Shown here piece by piece: positions 6,527-12,918 of a DNA stretch of 13,323 bases (positions are counted from its first letter, which is position 1; each line of letters starts with the position of its first letter). The DNA is from an uncultured bacterium (GTDB lineage: Bacteria > Cyanobacteriota > Vampirovibrionia > Gastranaerophilales > Gastranaerophilaceae). The notes below the pieces were generated by a model. It saw only the letters and a list, made by a program, of their open reading frames with translations. It was not told the DNA's origin and did no database searches. Where the stretch lies: the NCBI GenBank assembly GCA_902765655.1, contig CACXAK010000038.1, positions 1 through 13,323 of the forward strand. Direction: 5' to 3'. The translations under genes and the position numbers were made by a program.

Positions 6527-7822
6527 ATGAATATACAGGAACGCACAGAAGAAATTAATGCAGTTATAAGAAGTATTGCAGATTTTATACAGGTACACAA
6601 AGATATTAAGGACGACTTTAACGAATACCTCCGAACACTCGGGCAAAGCACAAAAAACGGAGTGAATTTTCAGGCGGCCTGCTTTAGTTATATATTAGAA
6701 AGAAATTTAGGAGAGGACTACAAAAGCATACCTGAATTATACATAGAAAATAACAAAGACCTGGATAAAGAATCAAAAAAAATAGTTGAAGCAATGCAGG
6801 ATTCAATATCATCAGTTTTTGAGATTAAAAGAGTAACAAAAACCGGATTTGAATTTTTAAATATAGTAAACGAAAAGCGCTATATGGTTACATCTTTAAT
6901 CAAAATGACAGCATTCAGAGGAATTGGTGTAGGTTGCTTTATTATTGCAAGAGTTGTAAAAATTGATGGTGACGATTACCTACTCGAAATTTCAGGTGTT
7001 TTACCTTCTTCAAGAAAAACCGATGCATACAGATTTGCAGTTGCAAAAATTATTCAGAATCCTGAACTCGTATATCTTGATAACCCTGAAAAACAAAAGG
7101 AAATTGAACAGGATGTTGCAGATATTTATGAAAAATTCATTAAATTTTTCAACGGTAAAACTGAAATTATTACCACAAACAAAAATGCAGATGAATTAAT
7201 CGGAATATTCAACGACTATGCAGAAGAAGGAACTGAATCCGATTATGAAAAATTTATAGCCGAGCCGGCTGAATATAAATTCTTCAACGTTTCGGAATTT
7301 AATAATTCATACGACAATTTCTTGGAAAACTCTTTGGGAGGTTTTTCTTCTCACACCGAAGAATACGATGTAGGCATAGTTTACGATAAAGAATTGGGCT
7401 TATATGCGGTTCCGTTCTACGGCACTTTTAACAAAATATTTGAAGTGAAAGATTATACAACAATACAAAACTATGATGAATGTATAAAATATTTTCTAAG
7501 AAATGACAAGTACAGTGCAAATCTTATAAAAATGGTAGCAGAAAAGCATAAGAACTTTATGCAAATCGTAAATGCTGTAATTGCCAAAAATTACACCCTT
7601 GACGAGTTACTCAGAGTGTATAAAAGAAGATATTTAAACAATAAGATTATGTCATCAACAACTGTCTTATACAGATCAAATGCTTTTTCAAATACTCTTG
7701 GAATTATAGAAGATGAAGAAAGCAAACCTGCAATAGATTTATCTCAAAAAATCGGGCGAAATGATCCTTGTCCTTGCGGCAGCGGCAAAAAGTTCAAAAA
7801 ATGCTGCGGGGCCAATTTGTAG
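6527..7822 (+). CDS. SEC-C zinc-motif protein of unknown function
   Basis: A 431-residue protein whose only recognisable element is the C-terminal SEC-C motif. It runs from about I409 to G428 and contains NDPCPCGSGKKFKKCC with C415, C417, C426 and C427 as zinc ligands. This motif is known from the SecA C-terminus, where it binds SecB and ribosomes, and from many other proteins. The preceding 400 residues are not SecA: no Walker motifs or DEAD-type helicase blocks are present. They look like a helical N-terminal third, a mixed beta-containing middle (about 95-190, rich in Val/Ile) and another helical part. Start ATG has AAGGGGAG just upstream and a good promoter at 6439. The stop is 30 bases before the first hairpin of the inverted-repeat cassette. 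The role is unknown; a protein-quality or secretion-adaptor function is only a guess from the motif. Confidence 0.85.
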   Translation: MNIQERTEEINAVIRSIADFIQVHKDIKDDFNEYLRTLGQSTKNGVNFQAACFSYILERNLGEDYKSIPELYIENNKDLDKESKKIVEAMQDSISSVFEIKRVTKTGFEFLNIVNEKRYMVTSLIKMTAFRGIGVGCFIIARVVKIDGDDYLLEISGVLPSSRKTDAYRFAVAKIIQNPELVYLDNPEKQKEIEQDVADIYEKFIKFFNGKTEIITTNKNADELIGIFNDYAEEGTESDYEKFIAEPAEYKFFNVSEFNNSYDNFLENSLGGFSSHTEEYDVGIVYDKELGLYAVPFYGTFNKIFEVKDYTTIQNYDECIKYFLRNDKYSANLIKMVAEKHKNFMQIVNAVIAKNYTLDELLRVYKRRYLNNKIMSSTTVLYRSNAFSNTLGIIEDEESKPAIDLSQKIGRNDPCPCGSGKKFKKCCGANL

Positions 7823-7852
7823 TATAGTGAAAGCTATAGAATATTTTTTACT

Positions 7853-7883
7853 CCCTCTCCCGGAACAAATAGCTGGGAGAGGG
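7853..7883. repeat. Outer left hairpin of the CCCTCTCC family
   Basis: CCCTCTCCC (7853-7861) pairs perfectly with GGGAGAGGG (7875-7883). Two further inner pairs (one G/T wobble) leave a 9-base loop at 7864-7872. Its arms match the arms of the two 34-bp repeats that flank the DUF559 gene, so it is a third member of the same family. It is followed by TTGTATATTTT, so it could also end transcription of the upstream SEC-C gene. Confidence 0.85.
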
Positions 7884-7896
7884 TTGTATATTTTAC

Positions 7897-7930
7897 CCCT
7901 CTCCGAGGGAGAGGGCAGGGGTGAGGGTTG
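7897..7930 (+). repeat. Left 34-bp inverted repeat with internal hairpin
   Basis: CCCTCTCC (7897-7904), loop GAG, GGAGAGGG (7908-7915), then CAGGGG and TGAGGGTTG (7922-7930). The reverse complement of 8295-8328 has the same length and layout and agrees at 29 of 34 positions by my count. The five differences are two in the 3-base loop and three in the segment just after the stem. The conserved TGAGGGTTG end points inward towards the DUF559 gene. Confidence 0.88.
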
Positions 7931-7937
7931 TTTTTGG

Positions 7938-7946
7938 TGATATAAT
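7938..7946 (+). promoter_or_regulatory. Extended -10 promoter for the DUF559 gene, leaderless arrangement
   Basis: TGATATAAT is a perfect extended -10 (TGn TATAAT at 7941-7946). The usual 6-7 base distance to the start site lands on the ATG at 7953. No Shine-Dalgarno sequence exists between them, so a leaderless mRNA is predicted. The -35 region would fall in the inner end of the left inverted repeat and shows no consensus. Confidence 0.55.
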
Positions 7947-7952
7947 AAAACT

Positions 7953-8309
7953 ATGAATGAAAGAAACATTATAGCCAGAGAATTAAGAAAAAACCAAACT
8001 ACACAAGAAACAAAGATGTGGAGTATCCTAAGAAATTATCAAATTGAAGGTTATAAATTCAAACGCCAGTATCCAATAGGGGATTATATTGTAGATTTTG
8101 TATGCAAAGAAATAAAATTAGTTATAGAGATTGACGGAGGACAGCATAATGAACCTCAAAATATTGAATATGATGAAACGCGCACAAAGTATTTAAACTC
8201 TAAAGGCTATACAGTTTTAAGATTTTGGAATAATGATGTAGACCAAAATCTTGAAGGGGTTTATGAAAAAATTCTTTCAACTATAAATTTGATACAACCC
8301 TCACCCTAA
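7953..8309 (+). CDS. DUF559 / Vsr-like endonuclease domain protein
   Basis: A 118-residue single-domain protein of the DUF559 family, related to very-short-patch-repair (Vsr) and PD-(D/E)XK nucleases. Visible family blocks: RELRKNQTTQETKMW (9-23), YKFKRQYPIGDYIVDF (34-49) with D48, VIEIDGGQH (57-65) with E59, D61, Q64 and H65 as the likely metal/catalytic group, Y73-DETR (74-77), and GYTVLRFWNNDV (85-96). The full domain is present with no frameshift, so it appears functional. ATG 7953 has no ribosome-binding site but sits where transcription should begin. The last residues (QPSP) and the stop lie inside the right inverted repeat. DNA cleavage or nicking is expected from the family; the target is unknown. 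Its position between inverted hairpin repeats suggests a mobility or repeat-maintenance role, which is inference. Confidence 0.93.
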   Translation: MNERNIIARELRKNQTTQETKMWSILRNYQIEGYKFKRQYPIGDYIVDFVCKEIKLVIEIDGGQHNEPQNIEYDETRTKYLNSKGYTVLRFWNNDVDQNLEGVYEKILSTINLIQPSP

Positions 8310-8328
8310 CCCTCTCCATTGGAGAGGG
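8295..8328 (-). repeat. Right 34-bp inverted repeat with internal hairpin
   Basis: CAACCCTCA (8295-8303) followed by CCCTAA, then CCCTCTCC (8310-8317), loop ATT, and GGAGAGGG (8321-8328). It is the inverted partner of 7897-7930. The DUF559 stop codon TAA (8307-8309) is inside it, directly before the hairpin stem. No T-run follows the stem on either strand, so it is a poor intrinsic terminator. Confidence 0.88.
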
Positions 8329-8365
8329 AATGAGCAGTTTACTTTTTAAAAACCTCTCAGAGATA

Positions 8366-9772
8366 TTACAACACATCTTTCATCATGTCGTTTAAAGCAA
8401 GTTTTGCCGCGCGGATAGCGGTAGCAAGTGATGTTCCACCATGCCCATCAAAACGCATTTTTATAGGAACAAATACCCCATTTTTTATTGATACGTTTCT
8501 TCTTTGCGACTGTAATTTTGCGTATATATTATCTATTAATTCGCATTTATGTTTATAATTATCAATCATTTCTTGTATGAGTTTGCCTTCTTTTTTTAAT
8601 TTTAAAACTCTTTTAGATAATAATCTTCTATAGTTTAATAATTCACTTATTTGAATTTCATAATCTTTTTGAGTTCGACCCAAAAGGAAATTATTTTTTA
8701 AAGAGAAATCTGTCCCTGGTATACCTGTAATATTTACATTGCCAAGCTCATCAACTGTCGTATTTAATGCAGATTCTTCATAATGCTGTGTAAATTTTGA
8801 ATTTCTTGAAGCACTATAGGATGCAATTTTCCCGTGCTGTAAAGCTCCAACTCCTTCTGCCCCCGTATTTAATAACTCAATCGATTGTGAGTTCTTTCCT
8901 GAGTTGCCAGCACTTACCAAAATTCTAATCCCACTTTTTTGTAGTTCTGAAACAAAGTTTTTAAAACTTTTATGTTCCTGTAAACTAAATTCGCTTAGAG
9001 ATTCACTAAATTTGTAATCTACGCCTCTGGACATTGAAATGATGTATGGGGACATTTTTTTATTATCAATATCTTTAATTATTTCTTTATATATTTCGAT
9101 ACCACGTTTATCTACGTCATATTTACCATCAATGCAAGAAGTTCTTACATCGTACAATATTGTTTTTTCAAAAGGGTTTGCCCTTTTAGCACCCATTTGA
9201 ATAAGATCAAAATGAGACATTTTTAAAAATTCTGTGATATAACTATCATAACTGTTTTTATATTGTTCAGCAAAAACTCCTGGAGCAGTATCATCAATCA
9301 ACACATGAATTTTTGGCGTAATATTTGCTTCTTTTACAAAAGCACCATGTTCATCAAGAATACGGACAACTACTTTACCGTCTTTGGTTTCACCTTGTTT
9401 TAAAAGATTATAGACCTTGCCGTCTTTTGGATTTGTCCATTCAACCCTCGAATAGCTGTCTTCTATTGTTTCTGATGTCAATCGTTTTAAATCCTGAGGG
9501 GTTGCATTTGGGTAAGTTCTATCTATCCCCTGTGATTTTGCTTGTCTGACAGCAATTTTATTCATCCTGCGCGCTTCTTGCATTTCCAGAGTACAAAATC
9601 GCGGCAGTGCAAATGTTTTGCCGCTTAGCGGATAAATAGCAGTCGGATTTATCCCATGGAAAATTGTCGGTTTTGTTTCAAGGATACTTCTTTTACCGCA
9701 AGCCTTTACATAGCTTGCAGTATCAGAAAGCAAACTTTTACCTAATCTAATTGCTAAATCGTATTTCCCCAT
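8366..9772 (-). CDS. Divergent subtilisin-like (S8) serine protease, apparently cytoplasmic
   Basis: A 468-residue protein with the ordered motifs of a subtilase, though diverged: Asp region IHVLIDDTAPG (155-165, D160 or D161), His region SHFDLIQMG (186-194, H187 where subtilases have SHGTHVAG), the pre-Asn strand YIISMSRGV (243-251, compare NMSLG), the oxyanion-hole Asn in ILVSAGNSG (284-292, N290) and the Ser motif GGTSLATAI (445-453, S448). Two features are odd. A Lys/Glu/Leu-rich, probably coiled-coil stretch of about 60 residues (366-425) is inserted just before the Ser motif, and no signal peptide or membrane segment precedes the 150-residue N-terminal part. An alternative is an inactive subtilase-like fold. 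ATG 9772 is the first start after an upstream in-frame TAA; AGGGG lies about 12 bases before it, a poor spacing. Substrate unknown. Convergent with the DUF559 cassette and divergent from recN. Confidence 0.75.
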   Translation of the reverse strand: MGKYDLAIRLGKSLLSDTASYVKACGKRSILETKPTIFHGINPTAIYPLSGKTFALPRFCTLEMQEARRMNKIAVRQAKSQGIDRTYPNATPQDLKRLTSETIEDSYSRVEWTNPKDGKVYNLLKQGETKDGKVVVRILDEHGAFVKEANITPKIHVLIDDTAPGVFAEQYKNSYDSYITEFLKMSHFDLIQMGAKRANPFEKTILYDVRTSCIDGKYDVDKRGIEIYKEIIKDIDNKKMSPYIISMSRGVDYKFSESLSEFSLQEHKSFKNFVSELQKSGIRILVSAGNSGKNSQSIELLNTGAEGVGALQHGKIASYSASRNSKFTQHYEESALNTTVDELGNVNITGIPGTDFSLKNNFLLGRTQKDYEIQISELLNYRRLLSKRVLKLKKEGKLIQEMIDNYKHKCELIDNIYAKLQSQRRNVSIKNGVFVPIKMRFDGHGGTSLATAIRAAKLALNDMMKDVL

Positions 9773-9841
9773 ATAAAATATTATCCCCTGTATTTATATA
9801 AAGTATTTATTATTTTATTAATTGATTATTTTATGCGCTTA

Positions 9842-9870
9842 TTGAAGTTTTGTTAAGTGTTTGTTATAAT
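9842..9870 (+). promoter_or_regulatory. Sigma70 promoter of recN
   Basis: TTGAAG (9842-9847), a 17-base spacer and a perfect TATAAT (9865-9870). Transcription should start near 9877, about 19 bases before the ATG at 9896. This rules out the in-frame GTG at 9857, which lies upstream of the -10. No LexA/SOS box was recognised around it. Confidence 0.75.
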
Positions 9871-9895
9871 TTTGTCGGTATTAACTAATATAACT

Positions 9896-11548
9896 ATGAT
9901 AAAACAATTAAAACTTAAAAATTACATATTAATCGATGAGCTTTGTGCAAATTTTGACACCGGTTTGAATGTTATAACAGGGGAAACAGGTGCAGGGAAG
10001 AGCATATTATTAAATGCAATCGACCTTGTATTTTCAAATCGGGTATCAAAAGAAGTAATTAAAACAGGCAGTGATAAAGCAGTAATTGAAGTTACTCTTG
10101 AGAATAAACATAATAATTTATCTGTATTATTAGAAGAGTACGGTATTGACGATTTCGGCTCGGAAATAGTAATTTCTAAAGAAATTACACAAAACGGTGT
10201 GCGCTCACGAATTAACGGAACATTAGTAAATCAGGAATTACTAAAACGACTAAAAACTCTTTTTGTTGATATTCACTCTCAACACCAGACATATACCTTT
10301 TTGCAGCCGCAATACCATATAAATCTTCTTGATTCATATGCAAAAGATTTTTATGGAACAATACTTGATGAATACAAAGAAAAATTTAAAGAATACACAA
10401 CAATTAAATCAGAATTGGAAATAGCCAAAAATTCCGCAAATGCAACAGAATCTCAAATCGATTTTCTCAAATTTCAGATAAACGAAATAGAAGAAGCCCA
10501 AATTCAAAATGAAAACGAGGATAACGAGCTTGAACAAGAACTTGAAATTCTGAATAATGCGGAAAAGCTTAAAGAATTAACCGGTTCAGCTTATTGGTCA
10601 ATCAATGGAGATGACGGCTCGATTATAGAGTCTCTTACCAAAATAAAGTCAGATATATCAAAGGCATCAGGATATGATTCAAAATTAGAAGCAATTAATT
10701 CTGATTTTTCAAATGTAACCGAATCATTAAGAGAAATATCCTCTTTTCTTAGAGATTATTCTCAAAATCTCGATAATGATACCAAACGGCTTAATGATAT
10801 ACAGGAAAGATTATTTTTACTTGATAAATTAAAACGCAAGTACGGCGGGAGTATTTCTGAAGTATTAAATACTTATAACAAAGCAAGTGAAGAACTTGCA
10901 AATATAGAATTTTCGACCAAAAATATTGATGAACTTGAAAATAAAATAAAATACATGGAAGAAGAATTAACAAAAACTGCATCTAAAATAAGTGAACACA
11001 GAAACAATTATGCAAAAGTTTTATCTTCGCTAATTCAGGATAAATTAGCTCTCCTTGAACTTCCAAAAGCAAAATTTGATATTAAAATAACTTCAAAACA
11101 AATATCAACAGATGGCGCTGATGATGTTGAATTTATGATATCAACGAATATATCAGAAGATTTGAAACCTTTAGCAAAGGTAGCTTCAGGCGGGGAAATA
11201 TCCCGTGTAATGCTGGCAATTAAATCTATATTTGCACAAAATGATGATATTGATACCGTAATATTTGATGAAATTGATACAGGGATTTCAGGACACGCCG
11301 CGCAAAGTGTCGCGGAAGAAATTGCACTATTATCAAAATCCCATCAGGTTATTGTCATAACACACCAGCCAATTATTGCTTCAAAAGCCGATAAACACTT
11401 CTATGTAAAAAAATCACAGGAAGATATTACAAAAGTCGAAGTATATGTTCTTAACGGAGATAATAGAATAAAAGCAATTGCAGAACTTGCAGGCGGGGAA
11501 ATCAGTGAACAATCTGTTGAATTTGCTAAATCTCTTTTGGCAAAATAA
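9896..11548 (+). CDS. recN: DNA repair protein RecN
   Basis: A 550-residue SMC-like ATPase that acts early in recombinational repair of double-strand breaks, holding DNA ends or sisters together in the nucleoid. The N-terminus IKQLKLKNYILIDEL is typical. Walker A is GETGAGKS at 29-36. A family-specific IHSQHQ block follows near residue 130, then the coiled-coil arms. The ABC signature is ASGGEISRVMLA near 430, Walker B is VIFDEIDTGISG near 455 and the switch His is in ITHQP near 490. Length is normal for the family. The ATG at 9896 is chosen because the motif alignment begins there and because the promoter at 9842-9870 would start transcription after the alternative GTG at 9857. No good Shine-Dalgarno sequence is present in the short A/T-rich leader. 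Transcribed divergently from the subtilisin-like gene. Confidence 0.97.
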   Translation: MIKQLKLKNYILIDELCANFDTGLNVITGETGAGKSILLNAIDLVFSNRVSKEVIKTGSDKAVIEVTLENKHNNLSVLLEEYGIDDFGSEIVISKEITQNGVRSRINGTLVNQELLKRLKTLFVDIHSQHQTYTFLQPQYHINLLDSYAKDFYGTILDEYKEKFKEYTTIKSELEIAKNSANATESQIDFLKFQINEIEEAQIQNENEDNELEQELEILNNAEKLKELTGSAYWSINGDDGSIIESLTKIKSDISKASGYDSKLEAINSDFSNVTESLREISSFLRDYSQNLDNDTKRLNDIQERLFLLDKLKRKYGGSISEVLNTYNKASEELANIEFSTKNIDELENKIKYMEEELTKTASKISEHRNNYAKVLSSLIQDKLALLELPKAKFDIKITSKQISTDGADDVEFMISTNISEDLKPLAKVASGGEISRVMLAIKSIFAQNDDIDTVIFDEIDTGISGHAAQSVAEEIALLSKSHQVIVITHQPIIASKADKHFYVKKSQEDITKVEVYVLNGDNRIKAIAELAGGEISEQSVEFAKSLLAK

Positions 11549-11555
11549 ACTTGTA

Positions 11556-11585
11556 AATTATTGTTAAGAACAACGCAATTTTTTT
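11556..11585 (+). terminator. Weak candidate terminator after recN
   Basis: TTGTT (11561-11565), loop AAG, AACAA (11569-11573), optionally extended by AATT (11556-11559) with AATT (11577-11580) across an internal loop, followed by a T-run to 11585. The stem is short and A/T-rich, so termination would be inefficient. It lies 8 bases after the recN stop. The remaining bases to 11627 hold TATAAA at 11601-11606, a possible -10 without a clear -35. Confidence 0.3.
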
Positions 11586-11627
11586 GTTTAGCAAACTTTG
11601 TATAAATGCAATAAAAAGGAATTTAAT

Positions 11628-12881
11628 ATGCAAATTACCCCAATATCACAAAATTTATGTACAAATTACAATATACAAAATAAGAAAACACAAACCATAA
11701 GATTACAACCGCAGTTATCATGCGACACAGTATCATTTGGAGCAAGAGCCCCAAAATTTGAAAATAGCTTTTTTATGGATGCATTATCCCGCGGCTACGA
11801 CAGCATTGAGCCGGAACTTATTATTACAGCTAAAAAATTTCATGCATCATTGCAGCGTGCAATTGATAAAGTGAAAGCGTACGGCTTTGAATATGACGTT
11901 GAATACAATTCAAAATGTCCTATTAAACATAAAAATTCAGTAATGGACAAATATGAAAGACAAGGCAGCGCTCAGGACATGATCCGAGGAACTGTATATT
12001 GGCAAGATCAGCAGGATGTTTTGTCATTTAAAAAATTTCTTGAAGCAATGAAAGAAGAAGGTTGGATATTGGCACGGCTTAGAAAAATTGACCCTGAAAC
12101 AGGCAAATTTATAAAAGGGAAAAACGGACAAATTCTGAGATACCCGGATTTAGAAATAAGGCAAAACGGAGTTACTGAAGAATCACTAGCACCTTTGGGA
12201 GAATTTATTCAACGTGCAGAAATATCACGACCAAGAGCATCAACGTATGCTGATTGGCAAATGAGGTTTGTAAGTTCAAATAATAAAGCAAAGATGGAAG
12301 ACAGAAGAGAATGCGAAGTTATATTTCTCTACGGCAAAAATTACAAAGATGCCAAAGAATTAGAACACAAATATGTATATGAACCAATAAGAGAACTAAA
12401 AAAAATACACGTTGACATGGATATAGAACATCATCCGAGAGGTTCTGCAGGAGCGACTATTGCAAACAACTGCAAAGAAATTCAGAAACTTCTTGTTCAA
12501 TTTATTTCTAAACCTTTGTTTGTCAATGCTTTTAATGCGGACTTAAAAATAAAAGATGCAGTAAAACTTCCTGTCGAAATAAGTAAAGCATATTCAAACT
12601 TAATCATAAATTATGCAAACTCAGTAAGAAAAATGATGACAACATACTATAAGGAACTGAATACTGAGCTTCAAAAAGATGAACGTATAATAGAATCTAT
12701 TAAAAGTAGTCCATCATTCCAAATTCGTACGAATAAAACAATCGATGTTCAAGAGATTAAAGAAACCAAAAAAGCAATTAAAAATCGACTTGCAGACTGG
12801 AAAGAAGAAGACTCTGAAAGAATGAATAAAGTAATAGAGGATCTTAAATCTACAATTACAAAATTTGGCATAAAAGACTAA
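11628..12881 (+). CDS. Uncharacterised protein with RelA/SpoT-like nucleotidyltransferase motifs and N-terminal VSFGA segment
   Basis: 417 residues from ATG 11628, chosen over an in-frame TTG at 11598 because AAGGA (11616-11620) lies 7 bases upstream. Residues 1-40 are a Gln/Asn/Thr-rich, probably disordered leader ending CDTVSFGARAP. The middle resembles the RelA/SpoT synthetase fold: CPIKHKNSVMDKYER (97-111, compare RxKxxxSIxxKxxR), DMIRGTVYW (117-125, compare DIxGxRV), STYADWQMRFV (205-215, compare GYxAIH), ECEVIFLYG (228-236, compare EVQIRT) and AKELEHKYVYEPI (242-254, compare WAxxEHxxxY). Key positions are altered, so (p)ppGpp synthesis is not established; a related nucleotidyltransferase or toxin-like activity is equally possible. 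The C-terminal 150 residues are helical. No transmembrane segment seen. It stands alone after recN and ends in a strong hairpin. Confidence 0.8.
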   Translation: MQITPISQNLCTNYNIQNKKTQTIRLQPQLSCDTVSFGARAPKFENSFFMDALSRGYDSIEPELIITAKKFHASLQRAIDKVKAYGFEYDVEYNSKCPIKHKNSVMDKYERQGSAQDMIRGTVYWQDQQDVLSFKKFLEAMKEEGWILARLRKIDPETGKFIKGKNGQILRYPDLEIRQNGVTEESLAPLGEFIQRAEISRPRASTYADWQMRFVSSNNKAKMEDRRECEVIFLYGKNYKDAKELEHKYVYEPIRELKKIHVDMDIEHHPRGSAGATIANNCKEIQKLLVQFISKPLFVNAFNADLKIKDAVKLPVEISKAYSNLIINYANSVRKMMTTYYKELNTELQKDERIIESIKSSPSFQIRTNKTIDVQEIKETKKAIKNRLADWKEEDSERMNKVIEDLKSTITKFGIKD

Positions 12882-12898
12882 TTTTTATGCCAAATTTT
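12860..12898. terminator. Bidirectional hairpin terminator overlapping the end of the preceding gene
   Basis: Bases 12860-12875 and 12883-12898 form a perfect 16-bp stem with a 7-base loop. The core is TTGGCATAAAA paired with TTTTATGCCAA. The outer pairs are A/T, giving a U-rich 3' arm on both strands. The stop codon of the 11628 gene (12879-12881) is inside the loop, so the left arm encodes its last residues. It lies between this gene and the convergent SIMPL gene and fits a shared terminator. Confidence 0.85.
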
Positions 12899-12918
12899 AA
12901 ATTTATACTTATGAATAT

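Larger units (their letters stand above)
7853..8328. mobile_element. Putative minimal mobile cassette: DUF559 nuclease gene between inverted hairpin repeats
   Basis: The unit of about 430-480 bases holds one nuclease gene with its own promoter, bounded by 34-bp imperfect inverted repeats, with an additional related hairpin on the left. It sits exactly in the gap between two convergent genes (SEC-C and subtilisin-like), where insertion would be harmless. No transposase, integrase or clear target-site duplication is seen. The arrangement recalls REP elements associated with RAYT transposases, but with a nuclease of a different fold. Whether it moves is inference. Confidence 0.5.

Noticed and set aside
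7739..7969. Minus-strand 76-residue frame with a Pro/Ser-rich PSPLPSPSERG stretch
   Set aside because: This is the translation of the hairpin repeats and the antisense of the SEC-C gene end, with no ribosome-binding site.
7853..8328. CRISPR array or attC-like integron cassette
   Set aside because: There are only three hairpin units, they are inverted rather than evenly spaced direct repeats, and no cas or integrase gene or attC core sites are seen.
7847..8343. TTTACT at 7847-7852 and 8338-8343 as a target-site duplication of the cassette
   Set aside because: The right copy is 9 bases away from the repeat end and the hexamer is common in this A/T-rich DNA, so chance is likely.
9857..9895. 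GTG at 9857 as the recN start
   Set aside because: It precedes the TATAAT box at 9865-9870, adds 13 residues that do not fit RecN N-termini, and the family alignment starts at the ATG at 9896.
11598..11627. TTG at 11598 as start of the RelA/SpoT-like gene
   Set aside because: ATG 11628 has AAGGA at ideal spacing; the extra residues come from what looks like leader sequence.
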